The notes: generated from the sequence alone by a model not told the origin. A stretch of 64,000 bases of DNA from Rhodocyclus gracilis (GCF_009617575.1 NZ_WIXJ01000001.1:310001-374000), one strand, 5' to 3'. Counted from the first letter of the stretch, positions 18,556-27,366 are shown. Translations and numbers: made by a program.

Positions 18556-18846
18556 ATGGATGACCACTGTACTTCCCGTCGCCGGATGCTCAAGCTGGGC
18601 TGCACGGCGATTGCCGCCATCCCGCTGATGTCACTGACCGGTAACGCCGTCGCCGGCACCAATGCCTCCATGCGCAAGGCTTTCAACTATCAGGAAGTCT
18701 CCAAGACGGCGGGCAAGAACTGCGCGAATTGCGCGCAATTCATTCCGGGCGCGTCGGCCTCTGCCGCCGGTGCCTGCAAGGTCATTCCGGGCGACAGCGA
18801 AATCCAGCCGACAGGCTACTGTGACGCGTACATCGTCAAGAAGTGA
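18556..18846 (+). CDS. high-potential iron-sulfur protein (HiPIP)
   Basis: A 96-residue precursor of a periplasmic 4Fe-4S electron carrier. A twin-arginine type signal (SRRRMLKLG) ends near Ala33, giving a mature protein starting GTNAS. The cluster ligands are Cys56, Cys59, Cys74 and Cys89, with spacing C-x2-C-x14-C-x14-C as in HiPIP. The mature sequence closely resembles my memory of Rhodocyclus tenuis HiPIP (shared MRKAFNYQ, CAQF, CKVIPGD, GYCDA, IVKK). It would pass electrons in the periplasm to a reaction centre or terminal oxidase. The gene is monocistronic, with AGAGGA before the ATG and a hairpin terminator after it. Confidence 0.95.
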   Translation: MDDHCTSRRRMLKLGCTAIAAIPLMSLTGNAVAGTNASMRKAFNYQEVSKTAGKNCANCAQFIPGASASAAGACKVIPGDSEIQPTGYCDAYIVKK

Positions 18847-18903
18847 AGGCGCTCCCGCGCTGGCCGCGTCGCAGCGGCACGCCGGGTACCGTTAGCATTG
18901 TCA

Positions 18904-18928
18904 CGCCGGGCCTTGCCCGGCGTTTGTG
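18904..18928 (+). terminator. rho-independent terminator after the HiPIP gene
   Basis: A perfect 8-base stem (18904-18911 with 18915-18922, loop CTT) is followed by TTTGTGT, 57 bases after the HiPIP stop. The T-run is short but the placement fits. Confidence 0.65.
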
Positions 18929-19029
18929 TCTCCAGCGAGGGCATCCAGAAATGGCACTGAGTACGTCCCCCTTGGAATGGAGTACGCCAGGCTCGCGCAG
19001 GGAGCCCCCTCTTTGAAGGCGATCCTCGC

Positions 19030-19929
19030 ATGACGGCATCGCTACCGCTGCGCCACTTCCTCCTCGCGCTGGCGGTCGTCGCCGTCTGGGGGAGCAACTT
19101 CGTCGTCATCAAGGTGGCGCTCGATGACTTCCCTCCCCTGCTCTTCGCCGCCTTGCGCTTCGTGCTGGTGTTCTTGCCAGCCGCGTTCTTTTTCCGCCGG
19201 CCGACCGTTGCCTTGGGCAATCTGGCCCTCTACGGCATCCTGATCGGCGTCGGGCAATTCGGCCTGCTCTATATCGCGATGAACGGTCTGATATCGCCGG
19301 GCATCGCCTCGCTCGTCATCCAGTCGCAGGTGTTTTTCACGATTGGCATGGCGGCCTGGCTGGCTGGCGAACGCATCCGGGGGTATCAGTACGTTTCGCT
19401 CATACTCGCGGCCAGCGGGATTGCCTTCATCCTTTACCACACCGATGGCACGACGACCGCTGCCGGGCTGGCGCTGGTGCTCTGTGCAGCGCTTGCGTGG
19501 GCAGGCGCCAATCTCGCCGCGAAAATCGGCGGCCCGAGCAACATGATGGCCTACGTCGTCTGGTCGGGCGCCTTCACGGTACCGCCGCTCCTCGCCCTCT
19601 CGCTGCTGCTGGAAGGCGCGCCGGCCATCGAACACGCACTCGGACAGGCAACCGTCTATTCGTGGCTGGCCGTCGCCTGGCAGTCCTGGGGCAACACGCT
19701 CTTCGGCTACGTCGCCTGGGGCTGGCTTCTGGCGCGCTACCCGATGGCGACGATTGCGCCCATGGCTTTGCTGGTGCCCATTTTCGGACTCGGCACTTCC
19801 GCCTTGCTGCTCGCCGAGCCGCTCCCGGCGTGGAAGGTCATCGCGGCAAGCCTCGTGATGACGGGGCTCGCCCTGAATCTCCTGTGGCCGCGCCGACACG
19901 GCGCCGCCGCGCAAAAACGCGGCAGCTAG
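19030..19929 (+). CDS. eamA: EamA-type metabolite exporter
   Basis: A 299-residue inner-membrane protein with ten hydrophobic segments in two EamA repeats. It is much closer to E. coli EamA (O-acetylserine/cysteine exporter) than to the other DMT protein of this window. Shared features include VVAVWGSNFVVIKVAL at the N-terminus, SLVIQSQVFFTIGMA, then LLARYPMATIAPMALLVPIFGL near the end. Export of cysteine-pathway metabolites or other amino acids is a family-based inference. The ATG at 19030 starts just before the first membrane segment. The ribosome site is not obvious. The upstream 183 bases hold the HiPIP terminator. Confidence 0.9.
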   Translation: MTASLPLRHFLLALAVVAVWGSNFVVIKVALDDFPPLLFAALRFVLVFLPAAFFFRRPTVALGNLALYGILIGVGQFGLLYIAMNGLISPGIASLVIQSQVFFTIGMAAWLAGERIRGYQYVSLILAASGIAFILYHTDGTTTAAGLALVLCAALAWAGANLAAKIGGPSNMMAYVVWSGAFTVPPLLALSLLLEGAPAIEHALGQATVYSWLAVAWQSWGNTLFGYVAWGWLLARYPMATIAPMALLVPIFGLGTSALLLAEPLPAWKVIAASLVMTGLALNLLWPRRHGAAAQKRGS

Positions 19930-19936
19930 CGAACGC

Positions 19937-21253
19937 TCAGCCGACCTTGATCTTCTCGCGGTAGCCGGTCATTTCCAGATAGCCGCGCCCAATCTCGCGG
20001 CCGTCCTCCGAAACGCGCACCGCGCCCTCCCAGTACAGCGCCCCCGTCGAGCGCCGGCTGTCGAGTTCCTGATCGTCGATGAGCGGTTGCAGATGCAGGC
20101 GACGGCGGCCAATGCGCACCTGCCACTCCACCGGATAGTCGACACCCGTGCGCGGCGAACGCCAGCGGCGCAAGGCGGTGAAGGCAACCGCTTGGGGCGG
20201 CAGAACCTCAACAGCGGCATCGGCATGGCGCAGCGTTCCCGCCGACCAGAGGGTTTCGGCTTGTATTTGTGAGGCGGTGTCTGCGTGGACCTCGGCGTGG
20301 GCTTGTGCCCCTGTCTGCGGCGCAGTGCTCACCTCGGCGGAGTTTTCCGCCTGCCCCCCGGCCAGCCCGGCCTTCGCCTTCTTTCCCGACGATACCTGCG
20401 ACGCGGCAAGCGCAACGCCGCCCGGCGCCGCCGGCATCTGGCCCTCGCGACCGCGCAGGCGGAAGGCCATCAGCGCGCTGCCATCGTCGAAGTTGATGCC
20501 GATCCAGTCCCAGCCCTGCGCCGCCTCGGGCAACAGCTCGCTCGACCACTCGTGGTCGAGCCAGGCGCGACCAGTCACCGGCAGCGTGCGTCCGTCGAGG
20601 CCAAGCGTGCCGCTCACCTTGAGCTGCGGCCGGCTGTAGTAGTAGCTGGCGTGTTTCGGATCCGCCGCCTTGCGGGAAAAACCGCCTTCGCCGTTCAGCA
20701 TCGGCGGCGCCTCGGCGACGAGCGTCAGTGCATACGAAAAACTCTCGGCCGAGACTTCGGCACGGTAACGCCGGCCGCTGTCGTCCTCCTGCCGGAAAGA
20801 CCAGTCGCCCAGGTGCACATCGGTGCGCGCGCTCGAATAGTGGGCGCCTCCGGCACTCCCGGCGTTGGCGCCGCCGAGCACGCGCGCGGCGCGTTGGTCG
20901 TGGCGCAGGCGCCCCAGGCGAGGATCGGCAATCGCCGCGTGCGCGAGGATCAACTGGCGCGGTGCGAAGCTGCTCGGATTGCCCTCGCCGGCGCCGCTGC
21001 GCACACGGAAGAAGGTCGTCTGGAAGCCAACCGGGCTACCGTCGGGCAACTGCAGCCAGCCGGTGGCGTACCACCACTCGGTGCGAAAGTCCGGGTGCGC
21101 GCCGTGGTCGCGCGGGAAGACCAGCGTTCGCCCAGGCAGCACGGGAGCGAACGTGACAGGCGCAACCGGCCGAGCCGCGCCGAGTGGCGCTGCCGCCAGT
21201 GCGCGCCACGCCGGCAAGGCAGCCAGCGCGAGGAGAAATGCGCGTTTGTTCAT
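19937..21253 (-). CDS. lipocalin-like (CrtC/AttH family) protein of an ABC-linked operon
   Basis: A 438-residue protein with an N-terminal signal (MNKRAFLLALAALPAWRALAAAP), so probably exported. The body has the AttH/CrtC beta-barrel hallmarks: FPRDHGAHPDFRTEWWYATGW near 45, RAWLDHEWSSELL in the middle, and YLEMTGYREKIKVG at the end. Despite the carotenoid 1,2-hydratase name of the family, its place directly behind an ABC permease (19 bases) identifies it as the AttH-type partner, whose substrate is thought to be a lipid or lipoprotein. An Ala/Glu/Gln-rich insert at about 281-341 interrupts the barrel and is not usual. The ATG at 21253 is used; longer frames lack a signal peptide. Confidence 0.88.
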   Translation of the reverse strand: MNKRAFLLALAALPAWRALAAAPLGAARPVAPVTFAPVLPGRTLVFPRDHGAHPDFRTEWWYATGWLQLPDGSPVGFQTTFFRVRSGAGEGNPSSFAPRQLILAHAAIADPRLGRLRHDQRAARVLGGANAGSAGGAHYSSARTDVHLGDWSFRQEDDSGRRYRAEVSAESFSYALTLVAEAPPMLNGEGGFSRKAADPKHASYYYSRPQLKVSGTLGLDGRTLPVTGRAWLDHEWSSELLPEAAQGWDWIGINFDDGSALMAFRLRGREGQMPAAPGGVALAASQVSSGKKAKAGLAGGQAENSAEVSTAPQTGAQAHAEVHADTASQIQAETLWSAGTLRHADAAVEVLPPQAVAFTALRRWRSPRTGVDYPVEWQVRIGRRRLHLQPLIDDQELDSRRSTGALYWEGAVRVSEDGREIGRGYLEMTGYREKIKVG

Positions 21254-21272
21254 CGCCGGATCACCAATTTCA

Positions 21273-23786
21273 TTACCAATCCTCGCGCACGGCCAGAACG
21301 GCTTCTTGGCGCATCGCCTGCCGGCCGGCGAGCACCGCCGCCAGCGCCGCCAGCGCAACGAGTCCGCCGGCGAACACCACCAGCGAGCCCCACGGCACAT
21401 GCAGGTCCATGCTCCAGTGGAAGCTCTGCCGGTTGACCACCTCGATCAGCACCAGCCCGATGGCACCGCCAGCCACCAACCCGCCGAGCACGCCGACGCC
21501 GGCCGCCAGCGCGCCCTCTGCGGCCAACATCCAGCCGACCTGCCGGCGCGTCAGGCCAAGGTGACGCAACATGCCGAACTCGCGCCGCCGCGCCGCCGCC
21601 AGCGCGGCGAAGCTCGCCGCCACGCCGGCCAGGCCGATCAGCACCGCCACCGCTTCGAGCAGGTAGGTGACGGCGAAGGTGCGGTCGAAAATACGCAGGC
21701 TGATGGCGCGAATCTCGCCGGGCAACGCCGCTTCGAGCGCGCCGGGCGGGACGCTGTCGAGCAGCGTTTTGACGATGGCCGCCGCGTCGCCGCCGGGGCC
21801 AAGGTGGATGCCGGCTTCGTTCACCAGCCGGTCACCGGTGAGTTGTCGATAAACGGTGAGGTCGATCATCAGCGTACCCGTCTGCCGCGAGTAGTCGCGC
21901 CAGATGCCGGCGACGTGCATCGCTACCCGTCGCCCGCCGAGCGGCACCTCGACGCGCTGGCCGGTGCGCCAGCCGTAGAGGTCGCGCACCGCCTCGGACG
22001 CCCACACGTCGGGCAGATGCTCTGCGCCGCCGCCGGGCTGCGTCGCCCCGACCAGCGCCAGCTCGCGCCCGTCGGGAATCACAGGCCGCGCGATCAGCGC
22101 CACCGGCACCTGCCCGGCTTGCAGGCGCAGGCTATCGGCGCGCGTGAAATCGACCTCGGCAACGCCCGGCTGGGCGAGGATGCGTTGCTGCAAATCCTCA
22201 TCGAGATAGGCGCCGCCGATCTGGTGGCCGGCACGCACGTAAACGTCGGCCGACAGCACATGATCGAGCCACTCATTCACCGAGTCGCGGAAGGACGTCA
22301 CCATGATCGCCATCGCCACCGCCAGCGCGACGCTGGTGAGCACGCCCGCCGCCGCCACCACCGCATGCCCCGGCGCCGCGCGCAGCCGCGCCAGCGCCAG
22401 CCGCCAAGGCACCGCGCCGCCTGACGGCAGATGCCGCGCCAGCGCGCCGGCCGCCAAGGGCAGCAGCAAGATGCTGCCGGCGAGCAGCAAAAGCACCGCC
22501 AGATAGCCGCCCAGCGGCAGTTCGCCGAACGGCGGAATGGCGCAGGCGGCGAGGCTCGCCGCCAGTAGCACGATGCCGAGCAGCGGATGGCCGCGCCCCT
22601 GCATCAGCGCGGCCTCGTCGCCAGCCTTGAGCGCCCGCGCTGGCGACACCGTGGCCGCCTCACGCGCTGGCAGCCAGGCGCCAGCGACGCCGGCGGCGAC
22701 ACCGAGCGCCACGTAGAGCGCCGTCATCTCCGGCTGGAAATGCAGTTGCGGCGTCAGCCCCGCGAAGTAGCCGGCACCGAGATCGCCACCAAGAACGCTA
22801 AGCAAGGCACTCGCCAGCGCGTAACCTGCCGCCGCGCCGACGAGGCCACCCGCCAGCCCGACCAGCGCGCCTTCGGCGAGCAGCCAGACGAACAGGCGCC
22901 GCCGGTCGAGGCCGATGGCGCGCAGGAAGGCGAATTCGGTGCGCCGCCGCACCACCGACAGCGCCTGCGCCGAAAAGACGAGGAAACCGCCGGTAACGAG
23001 CGCCATCGCCGCCAGCAGCGTGAGGTTCACGCGGTAGGCGCGCGACAGGTTGGCCGCCTGGTTCTCGGCCGCCTGCGGCGGCTCGACCAGCACGCCGGCC
23101 GGCAACAGCGCCTGCAAACGACTGCGCGCCGCCTCCGGGCTGACGCCTTCGCGCAACCGCAGATCGACGCGCGACAGCCGGCCCAAACGCTCGAAACGCT
23201 GCTGCACGGCGGCAATGTCCATCACCACCAGCCGCGGGTTTTCCGCCATCCCCGGCAGATCGCCGAGCACCCGCAGCGGCAGCACCTCGACGCCGGCCTG
23301 CACGCGCAGCACCTCGCCGGGTTTGACGCCGAGCGCCACCTGCGCCGCCGTGCCGAGGAAAGCCGCGTCGTCGGCCAATGCCGCCAACGGCTCGGGCGCC
23401 TTGCCGTCGACCGCCCGGGGCCGCGGCAGCAAGGCGGGCGTCACCCGCGCCAGCGCAAAGAGGTCGGCGCCGACCACCTGCACCGTCTCGCGGCGCCCGG
23501 CCAGCCGCGCTTCGAATTCGATCACCGGGCTGGCGGCGGCGACATCGGCCTGCCCGGCGATCAGCCCATAGACCGACTCGTCGAAGCCGACGCGGCCGCC
23601 GACCACCTGCAGATCGGCCTCGCCGGCCATGGTGCGCAGGCCGCGGCCGAATTCGGCGAGCGCCGCCTCATGCACCGCCTGCACCGCCATGCCGAGGCTG
23701 ACGCCGAGAACGATCGCCGCAAACGAGAACGCCGTCGCCGCGCGGCGGCGCGCCAGCGAGCCGAGGAAAACCTTGGCCAGACTCAC
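21273..23786 (-). CDS. FtsX-like ABC transporter permease (AttF/AttG-type fusion)
   Basis: An 837-residue inner-membrane permease. It has two FtsX cores, each of three to four membrane segments: the first around residues 255-370 (VTGGFLVFSAQALSVVRRRTEFAFLRAIG), the second at the C-terminus (LIGLAGVAASFAALAAARRREFGMLRHLG). Both carry the conserved R-R-x-E-F/L-x-x-L-R motif before the second helix of the core. Large periplasmic MacB-type domains lie between helices (23-245 and about 470-690). The start is GTG at 23786, four bases after the ATPase stop. Proteins of this type use ATP for periplasmic or outer-membrane work rather than classic import. Confidence 0.92.
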   Translation of the reverse strand: MSLAKVFLGSLARRRAATAFSFAAIVLGVSLGMAVQAVHEAALAEFGRGLRTMAGEADLQVVGGRVGFDESVYGLIAGQADVAAASPVIEFEARLAGRRETVQVVGADLFALARVTPALLPRPRAVDGKAPEPLAALADDAAFLGTAAQVALGVKPGEVLRVQAGVEVLPLRVLGDLPGMAENPRLVVMDIAAVQQRFERLGRLSRVDLRLREGVSPEAARSRLQALLPAGVLVEPPQAAENQAANLSRAYRVNLTLLAAMALVTGGFLVFSAQALSVVRRRTEFAFLRAIGLDRRRLFVWLLAEGALVGLAGGLVGAAAGYALASALLSVLGGDLGAGYFAGLTPQLHFQPEMTALYVALGVAAGVAGAWLPAREAATVSPARALKAGDEAALMQGRGHPLLGIVLLAASLAACAIPPFGELPLGGYLAVLLLLAGSILLLPLAAGALARHLPSGGAVPWRLALARLRAAPGHAVVAAAGVLTSVALAVAMAIMVTSFRDSVNEWLDHVLSADVYVRAGHQIGGAYLDEDLQQRILAQPGVAEVDFTRADSLRLQAGQVPVALIARPVIPDGRELALVGATQPGGGAEHLPDVWASEAVRDLYGWRTGQRVEVPLGGRRVAMHVAGIWRDYSRQTGTLMIDLTVYRQLTGDRLVNEAGIHLGPGGDAAAIVKTLLDSVPPGALEAALPGEIRAISLRIFDRTFAVTYLLEAVAVLIGLAGVAASFAALAAARRREFGMLRHLGLTRRQVGWMLAAEGALAAGVGVLGGLVAGGAIGLVLIEVVNRQSFHWSMDLHVPWGSLVVFAGGLVALAALAAVLAGRQAMRQEAVLAVREDW

Positions 23787-23790
23787 AGAC

Positions 23791-24444
23791 TCACCCGACC
23801 AGCCCCTCGGCGGACAGGCGCAGCACGCGGTCGGCGGTTGCCGCCGCTTCCAGCGAGTGCGTCACCAGAATGCCGATGGCGCCGGCTTCGCGGATGCGCT
23901 CGCCGAGCAGCGCCAGCACGCGCGCGCCGTTGGCCGGGTCGAGATTGCCGGTCGGCTCGTCGGCCAGCACCAGCCGCGGCCGATGCACCAACGCGCGCGC
24001 AATCGCCACGCGCTGCATTTCGCCGCCGGAGAGTTCGCGCGGCCAGCTGTCGCCGCGCTCGCCGAGGCCCACCGCGTCGAGCAGCTGTTGCGCCGGTGTT
24101 TCCGCCGCCACGCCCTCAACGCCCTGCAGCCACAAGGGCAGCGCGACGTTCTGGCGCAGGTTGAGGTGCGGCAGGATGTGGAAAGCCTGGAAGACGAAGC
24201 CGAGCTTGTCGCGACGCAGATGCGTCAGGGCATCTTCATTGAGGCTGCCGTAATCGACGCCGTCCAGCGCCAGCCGCCCGCCGTCGGGCCGATCCAGCCC
24301 GGCGATCAGGTTGAGCAGGGTTGACTTGCCGACGCCGGACTCGCCGACAATGGCAACGTATTCGCCCGGCTGCAGGCGCAGCGATACCTCGCGCAGCACG
24401 CTGCGGCCGTTGAACTGGCGGGAAATGGCTTCGATTTCGAGCAT
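23791..24444 (-). CDS. ABC transporter ATP-binding protein (LolD/MacB type)
   Basis: A 217-residue cytosolic ATPase. Walker A is GESGVGKST, the signature is LSGGEMQRVAIARAL, Walker B is LVLADEPTGNLD, and a switch His lies in LVTHSLEAA. The LADEPTGNLD form marks the LolD/MacB/FtsE subclass that pairs with FtsX-fold permeases. The ATG at 24444 is preferred; a TTG seven codons upstream is possible but lacks a ribosome site. It is the first gene of the three-gene operon and faces away from the gene at 24516. Confidence 0.93.
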   Translation of the reverse strand: MLEIEAISRQFNGRSVLREVSLRLQPGEYVAIVGESGVGKSTLLNLIAGLDRPDGGRLALDGVDYGSLNEDALTHLRRDKLGFVFQAFHILPHLNLRQNVALPLWLQGVEGVAAETPAQQLLDAVGLGERGDSWPRELSGGEMQRVAIARALVHRPRLVLADEPTGNLDPANGARVLALLGERIREAGAIGILVTHSLEAAATADRVLRLSAEGLVG

Positions 24445-24515
24445 GGCAGCTGCAACATCCGGCAATGACGCATTCCCCCGCCCGCATCACGCCGACACCA
24501 GAAGGAACACGCCCA

Positions 24516-24887
24516 ATGACTGAAAAAACGGCTTCCGCCGCCCCGGCCGACCGCGGCACGCGCATCGCGCTGTGCTTCGCACTCGTCGCCGAACGACTGA
24601 CAGCCTACTACGAACACGGCCAGTGGCTGAACGAGGCGCAAGGCGCCAGCCTCGCCGCCGACTGGCTGCGCCGCTCGCAACGCAGCCTGCCGCTGGCCGA
24701 GCGCCGGCAGCTATCCGCCGTCAGCGACGATCTGGCACGCGAGATCGCCGGCTCGCTGTCGCGTGAGGCGGGACTTTATACCGCACACGAACTGATGGAG
24801 GCGCTTGATCCGAATTATGTGTCGGAGGTGGGCGAGTCGATCATGAGCGAGTGCGAGGGGCGGCTGGCGGCGGCCGGGGCGATTTAG
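24516..24887 (+). CDS. hypothetical helical protein, 123 residues
   Basis: A small acidic, Ala/Leu/Glu-rich protein predicted all helical, with no signal peptide, membrane segment or cysteine motif. Core phrases are GTRIALCFALVAERLTAYYEHGQWL and YTAHELMEALDPNYVSEVGESIMSECE. Codon bias is like the neighbouring core genes. The ATG at 24516 has GAAGGAA ten bases upstream. I do not recognise a family. It is the last core-like gene before the lower-GC accessory patch and is divergent from the ABC operon. Confidence 0.6.
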   Translation: MTEKTASAAPADRGTRIALCFALVAERLTAYYEHGQWLNEAQGASLAADWLRRSQRSLPLAERRQLSAVSDDLAREIAGSLSREAGLYTAHELMEALDPNYVSEVGESIMSECEGRLAAAGAI

Positions 24888-25602
24888 TAAGGGGCGTAGC
24901 GACGCAGCTTTGCATCTTCTCGAAAAAATACAAAGTCGCCTTTCGCCAGTCAGCTTGGCGGGAAAATGCTCATGAGCTATGCTCAGCGCGTTACCGCGTT
25001 CAACGTAGCAATGCCGAAATGAGAGTGACGATAGGTGCCTTACCGCCAGAAGCAGCGCTACCCCACGATACTTTTCTCGCAGATATGCGGAGAACTCTTC
25101 TGGCGCACCAGGGGTTTCATGCCAAACGTAAGCGCCAAGCGTGACTAAACGAGACAAATTAAAAAATCATTTTTGCCATTATCAGCATCAATTGGTACTG
25201 CAGCCTGAAAGCGTATCCTTCAGCACCGCCAGCTTCTTACAAGCTTACCATTTTCACTTTCGGGAATCATCCTTTATCTTGGATTAATTACCAGAGAAAC
25301 TGGTGAGTGGCTATTCTAATAGCCGAAAATTGTCAAATGAAGAATCAAATATTCGGTTGGGCTTGATACTTGTGGCACTGAAATCAATAATCCATCACGT
25401 CGACAAAGGCGACAGTTAAAGCCAGAGCGAAATGTAAAAAAAATCGATTTTAAAGGATAGGCCGTAGCCAAATTTCGTGTACGCCCACCCTTGAAATAAT
25501 TGTAATTCTTCACCCCACTTCTGAACTTGGCGAACTTGGCCATCGTTTCGAGGGGTGCCTAATCAAACAAAACAAGCCCTCTAAATATTCAGCTTTCTCG
25601 CG
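24888..25602. other. 715-base stretch without a supported gene; entry into the accessory patch
   Basis: Composition shifts from GC-rich to clearly AT-richer after about 25140. Two short frames exist (minus strand ending near 25157, and minus 25316-25543), but neither has a ribosome site or a recognisable family, and the first runs on as antisense of the preceding gene. A perfect 7-base inverted repeat (GGCTATT, loop CT) lies at 25309-25324. It could be decayed mobile DNA; I see no transposase or integrase motif. Confidence 0.5.
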
Positions 25603-26232
25603 ATGGACAAACTATCGACACTTGAAGCATTTCAGGGTGCGCATGACAAGTACTTTCGCTTGCTGCTGGAAAACTACCCGCTTATCCAGAGCAACCAGCC
25701 GTTTGCTGACTTTGGCCCTCTTGAACTATGCGAACTTGCGATCGAAGTGCACTCGTGCGCGATCGCCCTTGGGCCAAAGGCGCGCGAGCGTCTGTGTTAC
25801 TTGGGACTAGATCTTCTTTACCCGTTTGACAATCCGGTAGATCTCTACAACTGGCGGGCTTGGGTGAAAAAAGAGAACATCAATCACACGACCTATGCAT
25901 CTATTGCCATTCGCATCGACTCAGAAATTAAGCGAATGCGTCGAGTATTTTCGCTCGAAGCAAACACTGCCTATGCGGCGATGCCAACCGCAGATTTTCT
26001 TGTATCCAAGGCGCGCTATAAGCTAGACACAGCTCCCGATCAAATTAGGGAAAAAAACAACCAATCTACTTCTGCAGCATCACCTACAGCGATGCATATA
26101 GACACAATTAATATTCAGTACGCTGCCGACTCACAGGCCATTAGCAAGCTTGAGCAGCTTGAGAAAGAAACCACCATTGGCGCCAATTTCTCTAACATCA
26201 TTGCCACCTTGCGAACGTTGCTTGGCAGCTGA
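25603..26232 (+). CDS. unknown protein of the low-GC cassette, 209 residues
   Basis: I do not recognise this protein. The first 130 residues look helical with aromatic positions (HDKYFRLLLENYPLIQ, CYLGLDLLYPFDNPVDLYNWRAWV). A Ser/Thr/Asn-rich linker (about 150-165) then leads to a short strand (HIDTINIQY) and a final helix pair (AISKLEQLEKETTIGANF). There is no signal peptide, membrane segment or known catalytic motif. Base composition is well below the genome's level, which suggests transfer. It precedes the HAD gene by 89 bases in the same direction. The ATG at 25603 has only a weak ribosome site, so the start is less certain than the frame. Confidence 0.65.
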   Translation: MDKLSTLEAFQGAHDKYFRLLLENYPLIQSNQPFADFGPLELCELAIEVHSCAIALGPKARERLCYLGLDLLYPFDNPVDLYNWRAWVKKENINHTTYASIAIRIDSEIKRMRRVFSLEANTAYAAMPTADFLVSKARYKLDTAPDQIREKNNQSTSAASPTAMHIDTINIQYAADSQAISKLEQLEKETTIGANFSNIIATLRTLLGS

Positions 26233-26321
26233 CATATCAGTCAAGCAGCGTCGCGCAAAAAGCCAAGCAACTCACCTCATTCGAAATAGCAGCCGATTTA
26301 AATTTATTCCCGGGGAAATTC

Positions 26322-27170
26322 ATGCACGAAACAATCGCGGTAGTTTTTGACTTCGACGATACTCTTGCTCCCGACAGCACCTCTGGCTATTTGAGCCAAG
26401 CGGGGATCACTGACCTCTCGTCTTTTTGGAAGAAAGATGTTGCTTCCTTGACAGAAGATGACTGGGATCCGGTTCCAGCTTATCTGTACAAAATGATAGA
26501 ACTCTCACTGACAGGACGCGTACCTAAGATTACGAAAGATAGCCTTATTGAATGGGGGAAACGTCTGCCACTACACGAAGGGGTCCCCGGGGTATTTGCA
26601 AGATTAAAGAATGTTGCAAAGGATGCCAACCCGCGGGCCAATCTAGAGTTCTATCTCATCAGCAGCGGCATCGGAGACATCGTCCGCAATACTCCTATAG
26701 CGAATGAATTTACCGACATATGGGCATCTGAGTTCGCGTACGGAGCAGATGGTGGAATTTGCTTTCCAAAGAAGATCGTCAGCTTCACGGACAAAACACG
26801 GTATCTATTCCATATTCAAAAAGGTCTAGTCGGCCCTCAGGCGAGAGGCAAGCCCTTTGACGTAAACAAAAAACTAAAACCAGAGCAAATTCGGATACCC
26901 ATCAATCACATGATATTTGTCGGCGATGGTTATACAGACATCCCGTGTTTTTCTCTAGTCAAGAAAGACGGCGGCGTATCAATCGCTGTGTTCGACAAAA
27001 CACTCGGCGAAAAGTGGGGAAGTGCGTACCAATTCGTTCATGACGGAAGGGTCAGCAATCTCCTGTCAGCAAACTATTCGGAACAGTCTGATCTATCGAT
27101 ATTCCTAAGCATGGCCGTTGAAAATCTCGCTACTGACATAGCAATTTCAAGTGGCACATATCAGGGTTAA
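26322..27170 (+). CDS. HAD-superfamily phosphatase of the low-GC cassette
   Basis: A 282-residue HAD hydrolase. Motif I is DFDDT (Asp10 nucleophile, Asp12 acid/base), motif II is LISSG (Ser114/Ser115), a motif III Lys is probably Lys158 in FTDKTRYLF, and motif IV is GDGYTDIPC (Asp202, Asp206). A helical cap of about 80 residues lies between motifs I and II (C1 type), as in phosphoserine-phosphatase-like enzymes. The substrate is unknown. GC is low: I count 28 G/C in the 60 bases 26401-26460, against 37 in 30001-30060. GGGGAAATTC leads into the ATG. It probably forms a unit with the gene before it. Confidence 0.85.
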   Translation: MHETIAVVFDFDDTLAPDSTSGYLSQAGITDLSSFWKKDVASLTEDDWDPVPAYLYKMIELSLTGRVPKITKDSLIEWGKRLPLHEGVPGVFARLKNVAKDANPRANLEFYLISSGIGDIVRNTPIANEFTDIWASEFAYGADGGICFPKKIVSFTDKTRYLFHIQKGLVGPQARGKPFDVNKKLKPEQIRIPINHMIFVGDGYTDIPCFSLVKKDGGVSIAVFDKTLGEKWGSAYQFVHDGRVSNLLSANYSEQSDLSIFLSMAVENLATDIAISSGTYQG

Positions 27171-27366
27171 ACGATCATTCCACAGGGCCAGCGCAGATTC
27201 CGCGCATGCAGGTGAATTCAAACGCTCCTGCATATTTGTGGCGCTCACCAAGTAGCGCTTAGGTCGTCCCGCGTCATTCCCCTTTAACGACGACTCACCG
27301 CCCGAGCTCTGCAGTTCTATGATCGCGGTCGCGTCAGCGATTCCATGAGCGCAGCTAGGATGGGCG

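Noticed and set aside
19937-21253. Carotenoid 1,2-hydratase (CrtC) as the function of the lipocalin-like gene
   Set aside because: No carotenoid gene is nearby; the operon with an FtsX-type permease and LolD-type ATPase fits the AttH branch better.
24711-25157. 148-codon minus-strand frame
   Set aside because: Half of it is antisense to the gene at 24516-24887, the rest has no family match or ribosome site. A decayed fragment of mobile DNA is possible but cannot be supported.
25316-25543. 75-codon minus-strand frame in the AT-rich gap
   Set aside because: No ribosome site, no recognisable motif and no neighbour on the same strand. Chance frames of this length are expected in AT-richer sequence.
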